Under the pieces are notes generated by a model. The model saw only the letters and a program-made list of their open reading frames with translations. It did no database searches and was not told the DNA's origin. From Leptobrachium leishanense (lineage: Eukaryota > Chordata > Amphibia > Anura > Megophryidae), in NCBI GenBank assembly GCA_009667805.1, contig CM019067.1, forward strand, positions 160,847,049 through 160,911,048: DNA of 64,000 nucleotides, read 5' to 3'. Below are positions 11,097 through 26,180 of this stretch, one piece after another. The stretch's first letter is position 1; every line of letters begins with the position of its first letter. Position numbers and translations under genes: made by a program.

Positions 11097-11480
11097 GTTA
11101 TTCAGAGAGAAGCCTGTCTGGCCCCGAAATATAACCGGACACTGAAATTCAGTGTACGGTGACATTCCGGGGCCATTCGGCTATTCAGAGAGCAGGCACT
11201 TTGTCTAATTTTGGTGAACTGTCTGCACGCACGGTGCTGTTCGAGGGCAGTGAAATCCCCATACAGAAGCAATGGTTAATCTATTCAGAGAACATCAAAC
11301 AGGAGTGAAAAGTTGCCGCAAAGAACTGTTGTTTGGTGTTTTAATTCGGCAGGTTTATTCAAGCGAATCCTGTGCTTTAATGTTAAAAATATTCCTGTTT
11401 TAATTCAATATCTGATAAACCGTTAATTATTTTTTTCTGCAGTAAAAGTCTCTTTATTCATAGATTTTGTAGGATCTTTT
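11097..11480 (+). repeat. Fragment of the GGGTTATTC MITE family
   Basis: It opens with GGGGTTATTCAGAGAG and goes on with the same order of blocks as 52242-52630: CCCGAAATATAACCG, GGCTATTCAGAGAGCAGGC, GAGGGCAGTGAAATCCCC, TTTTAATTCAATATCTGATA and CTGCAGTAAAAGTCTC. The right half is missing. Confidence 0.6.
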
Positions 11481-13306
11481 AGGCAATTTTTGTGATTTTT
11501 TTCAGCAATATTTTTTTCTAACACCCCTATTCGTATAGCTAAGTCTGTTGTTAAATTCTGGTGTCTGTTAACCCTTGCTGGATACATAATGTTCGGTTCC
11601 CTAAAGATAGGTGGCTGTGCCCACCATTTACGGATCGGAAGGGTAGATAGGATTCTGTGTACAGGGACCAACATCTCAGTCCCAATGGGGATCCGTGACA
11701 CTAGGCATAGAAATTAGGGTTAGAAGCTAGGGTTAGAAGTTAGGTTAGAAATTCTAACCCTAATTTCTATCCCTGGCATCTAACCCTAATTGCTAACCAT
11801 GATTTTCGGTGATTAATTCAACAGGTTTAATCAGATGAATTCTATAGGTTTCAGTGTAAAATAGAATCAGTTTTTATTAAATATTTATTCAACTGTTTTT
11901 TTTGCAGCAATACGACTTTTTATTTATTGCGTTTTTGAGAATATTTTGAGTACTTTTTGGTGAATTTTTTGGATTCTTAAATATTTGAAAATTACAAGGC
12001 TTTTTTTCTTTGCTGAACGCAGTGGGTTTTTTTTCTTTCCTTCAGTCTGGCTGCGTTTGGCAGGTGCTATCCTTGGTGCTGAGAGCTGCTGTCCTTGGTG
12101 CTGAAACATATTTCAGCACCAAGGACAGGGGGATTATGTTTTTTTTTACAATAATCAAAGTAATTAAATTATTCCGTTTCACATTCCGAAATAACTAATT
12201 AAAACAAAATAATAAATTAAAACAAAAAACGAATCAATCTGAGATACGAATTATACTAATCTCCCGAAATATGAATTGGTTCAAAATATGAATTACTAAT
12301 CTAACGAAAAAACAAATTAGGCCAAAATACGAATTGCGGTAACATAACAAAAGCACTGAAACAAAATTAAAAATAACGGATTGATCAAAAACTAAACAAA
12401 ACTTTTTGCCATGTACATGTCTATTTTCCAACTCTAAGTAAACTCGTATTTTTTCAAGAATGGTCAAACTGAAAACAAACAAAATGAACCACAATAGAAT
12501 ATTTAAGAAAAAATGTTTGCAGACTAAGCAAACTGATGTACTTGTCGGTTTATTGCATTCCTTCTTCATGGGATGTTTTCATTGAGGTTTTTTTATGCAT
12601 AACATTATCATTTTGTAAACAAAGATGTTGCTGCATAACAACTACTTTTTCAAGCATGCATTTTCCTTATTTTCCCCAGGTCCTTCACCGGCAAATCTCC
12701 AAATTCTTTGCATGCAGGGTATAATAAGTGCAAAGATACAGTGTTGCCATGAGATACAGAATGTCAGTTTCTTTCAGAGACTCAATTTATCTTCAATATT
12801 GACATGCAGTCTTCGGATTTGCTTACAAACACACATACAGGATTATAATGAGAGTTCTATTTTTACCCAAATAACAGTCCAGTATTTTTAAACTAGCGGA
12901 AAGGAATAGGTAGATAATAAGGTATGATAAAAATAATTAAATCTAGATATTACGTAGCCATTTCCATGGGTTAAGGTACCTTCCATTAGCTAAGTACATG
13001 AAGGAGAATGCATGGGATCCTCTACACCTAAGTGGCTAATTATGCCACCGAGATTAACCTCATTGGAAAGATCAGTCAGTTATCGGTCTAAAATCCTTTG
13101 TTGGTGGATCCTGGGCACAACAGAGAGATAATGATGGTCTAAATAACCCATTGCTTCTCTACAGAAATAAATACAGCTAGGTTCTGGTTATTAACTATGT
13201 CCTTGCATATCTACACACAATGTCACCTTCTTTCCACATCCTTACAGGGAGGTAGCCTGAAAAAGGGTAATTTTTCAAAACTCTAAATGGAAAGCATTCA
13301 ATTTCT
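11481..13306. other. A/T-rich non-coding region with two hairpins
   Basis: No gene. There is a hairpin-like inverted repeat of GGGTTAGAA words at 11708-11775 and a perfect inverted repeat at 12086-12125 (GTCCTTGGTGCTGAAA and its inverse). From 12180 to 12340 it is rich in CGAAAT and ACGAATT words, also seen at 15300-15950. Confidence 0.4.
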
Positions 13307-13328
13307 TTCTTTCTTTCTTTCTTTCTCT

Positions 13329-13375
<47 letters not shown>

Positions 13376-13405
13376 CTTTCTTTCTTTCTTTCTTCTTTCT
13401 TTCTT
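13303..13405. repeat. (CTTT)n microsatellite
   Basis: About 100 bases of TTTC/CTTT repeats with a few interruptions (TCTTC, CTCTTTC). Confidence 0.95.
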
Positions 13406-13567
13406 ATCAGAATTGCTAGGGCAGAGTGAAGACCAAGGGATACTCTTCTACTTCTAAATTATTAAGTTTAGACAGTGTAATTATCCACATTCTAGATGGA
13501 AAGTGGACACTGTTTCATTATTTGTACTTATTTTTTTCTTATTTGTTTTAATTTATTAATGTACATA

Positions 13568-15200
<1,633 letters not shown>

Positions 15201-15260
15201 TAAGGTCATAGGATAACCTTTCAATGATGTAGTTTATAGGATATGTAAAACTAGAAATTA

Positions 15261-15974
15261 GAGAGGGATTGAAAAGACTCGTTTTGGAAAAATTCGGAAT
15301 TTGGAAAGAAATTTGATAATTTGTATTCGGAAGTATTTCCGAATAACGAATCGATACAATACGAATTCGAAACGAAACGGTATATAATGAATTTATTTAG
15401 TTTTACACTGTGTCGTCATCATAAAAGAAAAATTTGAATAACTGATATTAACTACTGAATTTGAAATGAACTATCAAATTGATATCAACTACTGAATTTG
15501 AAATGAACTATCAAATTGATATCAACTATCGAATTTGAAATGAACTATCAAATCGATATCAACTATTGAATTTGAAATGAACTATCAAATTGATATCAAC
15601 TATCGAATTGATCTTAACTTACAATACAAGTAATAGTAAGCAAAGGACTTTATGAAACAAATTTTGTTTCACTGTTTAATTTTACTCAAATACTAAATCT
15701 GTGACACAGCTTAAAATTTAACCCTAGCTTTTCTTTTAACAGCAAAATTTGATTAATTGTGGTTTTATCTAGTGATCCAAAATTCGAATTGATATCAACT
15801 ATCAAATTGATATATGAAATTCGAATCGATTCGAAATTTAAAATCGATTCGAAACGAAATTAAACAAAATACGAAACAAAATTAGTTACAAAATTCCGAA
15901 AACGAAATGATTTAAAAATGTAACGAAACTAAACTAAACTAAGCAAATTTTTCAGCCATAAACATCCCTATAAT
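15261..15974. repeat. Candidate hAT-like MITE with internal tandem repeat
   Basis: The region is rich in GAATTCGAA and CGAAACGAAA words. Its ends (TAGAGAGGGATTG and ACATCCCTA) roughly resemble the TAGGGATG ends of the hAT element at 43576, but I found no matching 8-bp duplication, so the limits are uncertain. The centre (15438-15612) is a tandem repeat. Confidence 0.4.
15438..15612. repeat. 37-bp minisatellite, about 4.7 copies
   Basis: A 37-base unit beginning TGATATCAACTACTGAAT repeats nearly five times with few differences (CTACTG, CTATCG and CTATTG variants). Confidence 0.9.
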
Positions 15975-16406
15975 ATATTCAGGCTCTATTTTAAAAACAA
16001 CTTTGCACTTTAACAATATTTGTACTAAGAGGGCTGCAGGGCAGAGAGCCTACTTTTCCCCCCACCGTCTCAGGATCCTTAGCATAGTTTAAAAACCTTA
16101 ATGTTAACATTGGCTAATTTAGATAAAATATCTAAATCCATCTGGTCAATACTACTATGCTGACGACCCTTGTCACGCTATTGAATATTAGAGTCCAACA
16201 AAAAATTCAAAATTTAGGCCAAGTAGTCCGATCCACCTTGGCCGAGCAGTCTTATCAGTCTAAATTTAATTTTATTTAGGATGAGGTTAGAGACGCATTT
16301 TGTACAAAATAAAAATAAATTTTGGAAAACGTTTAATTCCGATTGTATGCATTGATCATACTATTGAACTATTATTTTTTTTTCTAAGTCACTATCATAT
16401 ACATTA
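15975..16406. other. No recognised feature
   Basis: A/T-rich sequence without coding signals or clear repeats. Confidence 0.4.
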
Positions 16407-16875
16407 GCGGCCGAAATTGTGGATACACCTTCTGATTTTGTCAGTTTTGGTTGACAAGAAAATTCCTCCGCTTCCCTGGCCTGGAAATAGCTCAGGAGCC
16501 CAAGTGAGGCTCATTGAGGCTATAATCAATTCCTGACATCATTTAATCACAGAAGAGGATATCAAAAGTTGTAGAGTCAAAGCATAGAAGGTGTCAGGCA
16601 GTAGTTAAGGCCAAAGGCTATCAAACACGTTATTGAAAAAACACGTGTGACAAGCTTGAAATTATCATTTTTATGCTATATAATAGCCAAGATGCATTAT
16701 GGTACATTTCCAGCCAAAACTGAATTTATTTAAAGATTTTTTGTTGTTAAGGCATTCATTTTATATATTAGATTTTACTTGTGCCATGACATTTTTAGAG
16801 ATTTTTATATAAAAATTGCTTTAAACTGCAAAAGTTTGTTAAAATGTAAGGTGTATCCACAATTTTGGCCACCAG
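16407..16875. mobile_element. Tc1/mariner-like MITE
   Basis: The ends are inverted copies: GGCCGAAATTGTGGATACAC on the left (from about 16409) and GTGTATCCACAATTTTGGCC on the right (to 16870), with TA beside each end. The length of about 470 bases, TA target and lack of a gene fit a Tc1/mariner MITE. The left end lacks about five bases present on the right. Confidence 0.65.
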
Positions 16876-17874
16876 TATATATGTCATTTGTCAATAGTAA
16901 ATATATTTAATTCTCTAGAGACATGGGTTAAATTCTGGTCATGCATATACAATCAAACTTTATTTGTAATGTGTCCTTTCTCTGAACCTTTAATTTTTAC
17001 TACAATGAAACTATTTAGTGAATTTAATCACACCCCCTACTAAGTTTCCGTAAGTATGTGAGTTCTTGCATGTAAATAAACCAGCAAAGTATACTCTTAG
17101 GGAAAATCTACCGTACAGATTAATGTCAGGTATAGCCAGTTACAATTAAAGCTAAATGTAGGAAAAACAATGGAAACGACAAAACCGTGCCATTTTGGTT
17201 AAAAACACTTTTTTCATGTAAGGTGAAGCTGTAAAAACATACTGTTAGTCCGCCTAAGTGGCTCAAGACAATTTTGCTTAACTGCAAATGAATATGTTTT
17301 ATTCTTACGATGCTAGATACCTAAAGCCTGTGTTTATTTGACCCATTAATTAAGGGCATAATTCTAAAGAAATGTTTAATTAACATTTGTAATTGGTATT
17401 ACAAAAGATCTTGCAGTAAAGGACAAGGGATGCGTGAGAGGAGGTCCAGGAAGAAATCTGTTCTTCACCCTATAATTATCTCTCCTCTCAGCAGAGTCCT
17501 TGTACAGCTCATTAACATCACAGTTGGATAGTGCCACTGCAAGCAACTAGCAGGTGTCTAACTGCAGAATGCATGGGGTGATCCTTACACGAGAGGTCCT
17601 GATCTCTAAATAACTCTGAAATTATGTCAATAATGTACCTTTCCTTTCTTGGAAGCAGCAGAATACAATGACCAAGATTATTAAAATAAAGTACCGATTA
17701 AAGACTTGAACTTCTTACGAGTGCAGTCATTTTGAAAAAGTTATGCACAGCTTTCCGTGTTTCACAGACTGTATGAGATGGAAAAGACTCACTTTTTAAT
17801 AAGAAATTCGTCATAGTCTTCTTTATTAAAATATGGCAGCTTGCTTTCAAAATATTTTTTTGTATATTACCTTA
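16876..17874. other. No recognised feature
   Basis: Mixed A/T-rich sequence. No gene or convincing repeat seen. Confidence 0.4.
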
Positions 17875-18220
17875 GGCTAGTGTCAGACGAGCGTCCTTGG
17901 AGAGCAGAAGGAACCACCGTGAGAGTGGACGTTCCTTCCACTCGACGCCCATCTGGCCACCTCACTGACCGCAATCAGTGCACTCAGCGCTGCAAATCGC
18001 GATCCTCCTATGGAGGATCGCGCTTTGCAGCCCCGTCAATGCACGTCCTAGCACATCGATGGGGAGGCTTGGATAACGGACGCTTGTTGCGGGGGCATTT
18101 AGTGCGCACACAACCATGCACAAGCATGTGACTGGCACCGTTGCAGCGTCACAACGATGTGACGGACGCCGGTAAGCACGTCAGTACAGGCACACATAGC
18201 ATGCTCGTCTGACGCCAGCC
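17875..18220. mobile_element. Short GC-rich MITE
   Basis: GGCTAGTGTCAGACGAGC at the left and GCTCGTCTGACGCCAGCC at the right are inverted repeats of about 18 bases with two mismatches; TA lies next to both ends. The interior includes a hairpin around GCGATCCTCC and GGAGGATCGC (17998-18022). Superfamily not determined. Confidence 0.65.
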
Positions 18221-19484
18221 TAAGACAACACAGCTAATTTGTGTAAGTATGAAAACCAAGATTTAACATTTATAAGATGACTTTAAAATTTGCCTCAATT
18301 AGCTTACACTTTTAAACAAGATTCAAAATGTAGATAAATTAAATAGTTGAAAACTAAATGTGAGTTTTCTGTAACAAGCACGTTTTTTTAAGTGGATAAT
18401 TTTCTATATAAATGCATTGGTAATGAGACCCAACCACAATGTAACAATCATTCCACCTGCTACAGGAATTCACCAGTATGTCAATATGCTAGAACGAGGT
18501 CATCCCTTTAAGATCAGGACCTGGTCAGGTTCTTCAAAGTAAGTACCCCACCCCTCCATACTACAGTAGCCGCTTTGTGCTGTGACATGGTGTGATGTGT
18601 TAGAAGAGCAGTAATACAAGTTTACATTCCGTGTTGAGAATCGCTTTTGGCCCAAACAAAAAATTGGGTACTTAAAAGTAGTAAAATGTTTTACCAACTC
18701 TAACTCAGGGTGCAGAGGAAGCTTGTCGGGCATTTGGGTCTGGACTGCTTAGAAGAGTGGAATCAGGCTGATATGAGCATTTTATAGGTCTTTTCTGTAA
18801 CGGCACATGTGAAATAGAAATACTGTGAAATTTATTTATTTATTTGTAAAGTATTTTACCAGGAAGGATACATTTGTGAGTGAAAATCTACCAAAGGGCA
18901 AGCCATGGAGACTTTCCAAGCTGGTATCTACTCAAATGTTTCACTAATAGCAGACCTCTGAATATTGCTACAGATATTTTCGTGTGAACTGAAAATTCTC
19001 CAATGATGATATTTATAAATACCTGTGACCGTATTTAGAATTGGAGAGCTCTTTTTTTAATTCTTTCTTTTGATTGTGTAAATAAAAATCACAACATATC
19101 ATAATCATCTTGGAAGAGAAATGTAATCTTAAATTTGCAACCAATACACCAATTTTGTCAACATGTTAAACATCGTTCTTAAAGGGGAAGAATAGAAACA
19201 GAAAGAGAGACATATAGACTAGAGGAAAAGGTGCAATGAAACCAAAAATAGGGCAGACGAGGAGAGAAAGAGGAGAAGAAAAAAAAAACATTAAGGAAGA
19301 GCAGGTGTGTCCCCGCCCTTGGAGGAGAAAAACCATATTGTTTAAGGAAAACTCATGCAAAGCTTCAAGCAATGTCCGCGCTTGACCAAATGTCCAAAGT
19401 TTATGATGAGCTGGCAGTGTGCCATGCAACCGAGCCGACAATTCGTCCATAGCTTGCACCTCCTCAATAATTTGCTTCAATCTC
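18221..19484. other. No gene; short repeat piece
   Basis: At about 18830-18880 the words TTATTTATTTATTTG and TTTTACCAGGAAGGATACATT match a piece at 21048-21070, so a shared dispersed repeat is present. The rest shows nothing I recognise. Confidence 0.35.
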
Positions 19485-19641
19485 TTCTTTAAGGAAGTCA
19501 GACCGACGTGGGACCCCGGCCAGAGAGGTGAATATAGGGAGGGAGGGAGGGGGTTAGAGGACCATGACGTACATGGTGCATCCTTGGTCCTTAATGGAAT
19601 TTTTTCCCAGGACATACCATGTACGTCATTGGTCCTCATGG
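19485..19641 (-). repeat. Terminal fragment of the TTAA family
   Basis: Read on the minus strand it opens TTAACCCCATGAGGACC and follows the same path as 39861-40020 (ATGACGTACAT, TTAAGGACCAAG, TCACCTCTCTGG, GGGTCCCACG). Only one end is present. Confidence 0.6.
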
Positions 19642-20504
19642 GGTTAAATTAATAAATAAGTAGTAATACATATAAATGCAGTTTTAATTAAAATCCAGTC
19701 TGTCATTAATTACCAGACCACGTGATTCATGCTTACATAGAATCTTTGTTCCCTAAGATATTTAACAAGTTTTCAAAGGGCGATGATTTAATAGATTTTA
19801 TTTTGCTGGGCTTCTGGGAAATGTATTTTAAGAATGTGGGTGGTGAAGAATAAAACTTTTATCAATGCTTGTACAGGAAAGAAGATGTATTTTATATCTT
19901 GCAATCTGTTAGCTTTGATGGGTTTTTTTGTATTCTCAGCCTCTGATTGCAGATAAGCAATCTTTTTTCTAAACACTGGAACAACTTCTACAGTACATTT
20001 ATATTAAAAGCCCTGCTGCTTTTAAGGTTAGCACTTTTTTTTCTGGCCATTACTAAATAAATATTATAAATATTTTCCTCTGTATAAGTATAATCTGCAG
20101 GTCATTTGAACATAAGGTTTATTTTAAGAATAATTTATTTTCTGCTAGTGTATAAGTGCTTGTCACAATAATGTTACAAATATTTAAATACCTAAGTCAT
20201 CAATTGAACTTTTCCAATTTTCATGTTTACAATTGAGGGCCATATTACGTTCCTAATGCTAGCGCTCACCTGTGTGACCGTTAACATTAGCTCTAGTTGC
20301 CCTAGTGCAGGCGGACCATATTACAATCCGAACGCTAATGGGTTAAACCACCCCTTAGCGATTCGGATCTTGCGCTTTTCAACGTGAGCTTACTGTACTT
20401 TGTGCTCTCTATGCTTAACTTGGGGAGTTCAAAGTGCTAATTAGCGCTAGGATTACAAAGTCCTAACGCTAATTAACATCCCGCTGTGGTTAACTGAAAA
20501 GTTA
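19642..20504. other. No gene; hairpin-rich words near 20240-20480
   Basis: From 20238 to 20490 there are repeated, inverted CTAATGCTAGCGC, AGCGCTAGGATTACAAAG and CGCTAATTA words, suggesting a decayed MITE. The rest is A/T-rich with nothing recognised. Confidence 0.4.
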
Positions 20505-21377
20505 TCTCTAGTACTATTAAAATAAAACCTTTATTAACACACTAAACATACAACTTGTTAAAAAGTTCCAGAGTACTGACTTGTGGTGAATTCTGTGTTG
20601 CTGCTTGTGGTGAGAAATACACAATAATTTCAAAATTGCTGTAACACCAAGTTGGATGATTGCTATTCCAGATGCATGAACCACTAGAATTCCCTACAAG
20701 AATTCCCTATTGAGTGTGGGACTCAATTACTAGCCCTAAATAGGCATCATCCTCATGTCAATAGCCACAACAGCAAAAAATTTGCAACACTGTTGCAGCT
20801 ACCAAAGAAGTATTGTCTGTCGGTGTTCCAGGGTTTATGGCTTTTTTGGTTGGTGGTCCGAATCTTGCAATGAATTTTTAGGATTGAGGATTGTGGCAAT
20901 TGCTATTGTGGTTATTGACACGAGGATGATGCCTATTTAGGGCTAGTAATTGAGTCCCACACAAGGAGACTTGTAGGGAATTTTAGTGTTTCATGAATCT
21001 GGAATAGCAATCATCCAACTGGGTGTTTTTGTTTTTTTTTGGAGAAAGGATTTTACCAGTAAGGATACATTGAGATTTCTCTCGTTTTCAGGTATGTCCT
21101 GGGTGTTGAGTATATACCATTAGGTGTCTTACCCAAGGACACTTACTGGAGAGGTTGCTTGCTGGGATCAAGCCCATGACTCCACAGGCTCTCTCCATGC
21201 AGAGCAGTGATGTTAACTCTACTCCACCCAGCCGGTACTTCAGCAAGTTTGATATTATTCTGTATTTTTCACCACATGCAGCAACACAGAATTCCCCACA
21301 AGTCAGTACTCTGGAACTTTTTAACAAGTTGTATGTTTAGTGTGCTAATAAAGGTTTTATTTCAATAGTACTAGAGA
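20505..21377. repeat. 873-bp foldback with two nested inverted repeats
   Basis: The outer arms are 20505-20605 and 21280-21377 (TCTAGTACTATT..., AACTTGTTAAAAAGTTCC and their inverse). An inner pair at about 20650-20775 and 20893-21020 (GATTGCTATTCCAGAT, ACTCAATTACTAGCCC and inverse) lies between. A foreign repeat (about 21030-21240, with TTTTACCAGTAAGGATACATT) sits only in the right half. Confidence 0.75.
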
Positions 21378-21469
21378 GAAAATACCTTTATTGTTTATTT
21401 TATTTATTTATTTTTTGCCTTTCATTGTCATTAGGTGTTTATTTACCAGTCTCTTTATGTAGTACCTTC

Positions 21470-22245
21470 CGCTATCTCGTTAGGGAGTGCCTGTTCCAGG
21501 GCAGTGAAATCCCCATAGAGAAGCAATGCTTTGTCTATTCAGAGAACACAAAACAGCAGGGAAAAGTTGCCGAAATGCCCTGCTGTTCGGTGGTTTCATT
21601 CGACAGATTTATTCAGGCGATTCCCATAGGCTTCAATGTTAAAAATATTCATGATTTAATTCAATATCTAATAAACCGCTTAATATTGTATTCTGCAGTA
21701 AAAAGACTCTTTATCCATAGATTTTTTTTAGGATCTCTTAGGCATTTTTTGGGATTTGTTTGGGGAAAAAAATTCTGTTTTTTTTTTAAATAACCTTGCC
21801 TTTTTACTGTAACAGCCCTTTTTTATCATTCATTGGATCTTATATGTAAATTCCACACATTTTTGCTCAGTAGTTTTTTTGCAAACAGCGTTTACATTTT
21901 CCAACTTTCAAGCCTACTGTTTTTTTTTTCTTTTCACCTCCTTTGTCTGCATGTCGGGTTTTTCCTGTGGCTGCTCTGCGCTGTGATCAGCGGCTAGACG
22001 GGTTTCTCCACCGTGTTCGACGGAGTTAATCCAGATGTTTTTGCAGGTTTTGGTGAGCGTTCACGGAGTTTGCGGTGAGTGTTCGGCGGGTTTGCAGCGG
22101 CTTTTCCCTGCACTACGACTGCCCTGTGGTGCTTTCTGAATACACCGCAGGGTCGCCGAAATAGGATCGTGAATCGTACCGAATTGAAGAGAACGAAAAG
22201 TCACCGAACGTGCGGTAACTTTTCGATTCTCTTTGAATAACCCTG
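21470..22245 (+). repeat. GGGTTATTC-family MITE, left end lost
   Basis: The blocks match 52340-53137 in order (CAGTGAAATCCCCATAGAG, TTTAATTCAATATCTAAT, CTGCAGTAAAA, TTGCAAACAGCGTTT, ATTCTCTTTGAATAACCCTG). The right end is CCCTG at 22245 followed by TAG. The left terminus is absent. Confidence 0.7.
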
Positions 22246-22476
22246 TAGGTATAAATCGCTGAACTTGCTGTGTGGGAAATGAGAAGGTGAATAATGACAG
22301 CAGCATTATTTGTTTTACATATTCCTAATGACACCTCACTTGTGGGGCTGTGCAGAATGAACCTACTTCTCCCCACAGCAGTGCTGCGCATTGTAACAAG
22401 ATGAACTAATGCATAGTAACACATTGCGCCAACACCTCCACATTAAAAAAGAAAAATATATACATATATATATACA

Positions 22477-22556
22477 CACTATATTGCCAAAAGTATTCGC
22501 TCACTTGCCTTGACTCGCATATGGATGGGTGAGCGAATACTTTTGGCAATATAGTG
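22477..22556. mobile_element. 80-bp Tc1 mini-element
   Basis: It is made of two inverted Tc1 ends (CACTATATTGCCAAAAGTAT and inverse) separated by a core of about 24 bases. It matches 27552-27631 with two differences in 80. TA follows the right end; the left neighbour is CA. Confidence 0.85.
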
Positions 22557-22558
22557 TA

Positions 22559-25009
22559 TGTATTTATATCTATATAAAATAAAGTTTATAATTGTAGAAG
22601 ACATATACACATGTGATACATTCATGCTCATGTGATACATTCCTCATATGTAGCAAGGAACTCTGGGTTGGACCTGCAATTGAGGTCTCCAGATTCTCAC
22701 TTTTTTGCATCCAGGGTCTCTTTTAACACAGAACCCTTCTTGCCAATGCAATGTCATACTAGATGGCTTTTTAGCAAAGGTCAGGTTATGCACAGGGTCA
22801 CAGCCACTTCTGGACAGCTGTTTCTGGCTTATTATGCCCTCATCAGCAGGAGATAGGCTGTGACTCGTTGGTATTTGATGCTTTACCCAGAGGGCAAATC
22901 AATACACATTTAACTTATGGTGGTTGGCAAAAACTGAGATTGAAAGCCTCTGGAGGATGAGCCTTGTGGCTGTGCTTGAAGCACAGATCACTTTTTATTC
23001 ACATGGCCGCTCAGACCATTAGGGATTGTAGGGGATTCAAAACAGATGAAGGAACCTGGCAGCTGTATATGGGATGCAGCCAGCTGGGGTCCAGAGTGTG
23101 CAGCAGGCCATTATTAGAGTATGCCTAGGCACACCCTGTGCGCGTGTCTATAATGACTTTGCACTTTTTTGTCCAAAAGAAAACTGTTTACAATGTCCAC
23201 AGTGCAGAGCACCAATTCTGAATATCCAAGTTTCCTTTTATAAACCACATATAAAACATAATATTAAAACCTGCTTTCTGTTTTCATTTATAACATTTTG
23301 CCCTAGGAAATTCCTGTATGCCCTTTGCTGCTATCTCAGGGAAGTAACTGCAAACCTTATCTCAAATATTTTGGACATGGAACTTGTGGTTCTAAAACAT
23401 CTGGGTGAAGGTTAGCATTCAACATAATAGGGATTTCTTTATAGGCATCAAATGGATAAATTGGCAAGTTCAGATTCTGTGACATTACCCTAAAGCGTGT
23501 TTTCATATTCTTAAACTTTACAAACGAATTCTAGGCAAGATCATCTGAGCAGACCCACTCCTGAACATTTCTAAAATCCCTGTAACCCCAATAGACAGAT
23601 TAATTGGTTTGTAGCTTCATCGTTCTACAATTCCTAGTTTAATGTCTTTTAGCTATGTTCATGGTTTTATAGATAACGTTTTTTTGTGGTGTATAATTAG
23701 ATGGATTATTGTATTTTTATTGCAGCGTACGATAATACACTTAACACATGTATTCTAAAAACTGATATTACATGATATGAGTACTTTTTCTTATCTAAAA
23801 AAGACAAGAAAACCAAACAATGAGCCAGACATTACTATTATGAATAAATACACAAATTATGCAAAACGCTTTTTTCTATTTTACTTTTGTGCATAAACAA
23901 TGCTGCATTTCAAGAAAAATATATCTTTCCAAGAAACAAATTAACTAAAAGTCAGGTGTTTTATAAAATACACTCTCAAGTAATAAATAGTACAATTATT
24001 TGGTGCATCCACTTTGTTTTAGCGACTGTATCCTAATGACCCTTGTGAATGAAAGCTTGATTAGTATCAGCATAGCTTATGTGTCATGTGTCTCTCTTCC
24101 TCATTCTGAACAGATACAAAAAGACTACAGGGAACAGTAAAAGAAACAAACACAATAAAGACACAATATGCCAGGATGTCATTTAAAATCAGTACTACAA
24201 TTAGCTTTCAAACAATAAATGCATGTTATTTCTCATTAATGTGAAATTCTAAGGATTTAATTAATTTCACAAACTATTTCCTCTGACAGAGCTCCCATGT
24301 TATTGAAGTTTTTAAAAAACGGTTATTTTTCAACTAAACAATTTTCTCTCTCAAATCATCTTGTTGGTGAAATTAACTTTTATTTGTTATAGATTTCTGT
24401 CTACAGACATTATTTTATATTGGTAATTTTTGATGCTACTTCCAGCAGCACACATGCTTTAGTTAGTGTAGTTAGAATAGAACCCCAAAGTACATATGAA
24501 AATAAAATAAATAAATAAATCACTAGAGTATAGCAGTAGTAGTAGTGATACCTTTTTATTGGACTAACGTTAAGTGACGTAAGTCACTTTGGACTTGGGG
24601 TGCATGGGCATGGAGGCATATTTGTAGGGTGCAGGCCACATAATCGTTATTAGTTCAGTGGCCTTTCCTGTGCAGAATGTTTGTATAAATCTGTGAGTAT
24701 GCAAGAATACTATTGTCTGGTCCTTGTGTGTCGGTTAATTGTTGAAAGGATTAACATCCCAGCCTACTCTTGTCTCAGGAATGTGTTTATCTGTTTCTAT
24801 TTGAATAGGTTATCATCCCATTTACCATTGTCCTGACTCGTTTAGCAATGTTACATAATGTTCGATTTCACTGTCTGTATGTAATCTAATTATGTTGCAC
24901 ATTCCAAGGAGCAAATGTGTCCCATTGTCTGTTTCAGTCTGATTGGGCCCCTTAGAGGTTTCTAGGGGAGATTTTGCATATGTAAATGACCCATGTGTGA
25001 CAGTTTAAA
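22559..25009. other. No gene recognised
   Basis: About 2.4 kb of unique-looking, largely A/T-rich sequence. The piece at 24535-24575 (GTAGTAGTGATACC, TTTTATTGGACTAAC) looks like part of a dispersed repeat. The frame at 23074-23415 has no features of a protein family. Confidence 0.4.
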
Positions 25010-25611
25010 TACACTATATTGCCAAAAGTATTCGCTCGCATATGAATTTAAGTGACATCCCATTCCTAATCCATAGGGTTCAATATGACGTCGGTCCACC
25101 CTTTGCAGCTATAACAGCTTCAACTCTTCTGGGAAGGCTGTCCACAAGGTTTAGGAGTGTGTTTATGGGACATTTTGACCATTCTTCCAGAAGCGCATTT
25201 GTGAGGTCACACACTGATGTTGGACGAGAAGGTCTGGCTCTCAGTCTCCACTCTAATTCATCCCAAAGGCGTTCTATCGGGTTGAGGTCAGGACTCTGTG
25301 CAGGCCAGTCAAGTTCATCCACACCAGACTCTGTCATCCATGTCTTTATGGACCTTGCTTTGTGCACTGGTGCAGTCATGTTGGAAGAGGAAGGGGTCAG
25401 CTCCAAACTGTTCCCACAAAGTTGGGAGCATGGAATTGTTCAAAATGTCTTGGTATGCTGAAGCATTCAGAGTTCCTTTCATTGGAACTAAGGGGCCAAG
25501 CCCAGCTCCTGAAAAACAACCCCACACCATAATCCCCCCTCCACCAAAGTTTACACTTGGCACAATGCAGTCAGACAAGTACTGATCTCCTGGCAACTGC
25601 CAAACCCAGAC

Positions 25612-25626
25612 TAGTCCATCAGATTG
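25612..25626. repeat. 15-bp target duplication, left copy
   Basis: TAGTCCATCAGATTG here and at 26918-26932 flank the inserted element within the transposase gene. A 15-bp duplication suggests target-primed reverse transcription rather than a DNA transposon. Confidence 0.85.
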
Positions 25627-26180
25627 ACAAAATACGTATCTGGCGGCGCTACGACAGTCGCTCTTGGGTCGTAGGGTGGTTCTCTTTAAATGGTTCTCTT
25701 TAGAGATATCATCCTCATGTATCATGAAAAACAGTAAAGAATACAAATAGTACAGTACGAATATGCAGTATGAGGTAACTATACAGTATTACGGTCCCAC
25801 TCACAAAGAAAGAGCCCTGACGCTGGCTCTGAGCGGGTCATCACATATGGGTCCTTTATTCCTGTATCAGGAGAGGCGACCCACGACCTTCAAAAGCGGG
25901 AATCTTTTTCAATCTCGGTACATGAGAAGACACAAAGCAAAAAGGAAACTTCCTTGTGCAGATCTACTAACAGTATATTGGAAGAATTGGTTTGGCAATC
26001 AAACTCACATGTGTTGGAGCTTATAGCCAAGCTCTGGAGTGAATAACCTGTGGACTTGTTAAAGGTCAAGCCCATAGAAACCCTCTGGATTCAGCAGCAC
26101 AACGGGAACTGATGCAAATAGTAAGATTTATTAAAACATAAAAATGGTTAAAAAAGAAATAAACCTGGCACAGCCAGGTG

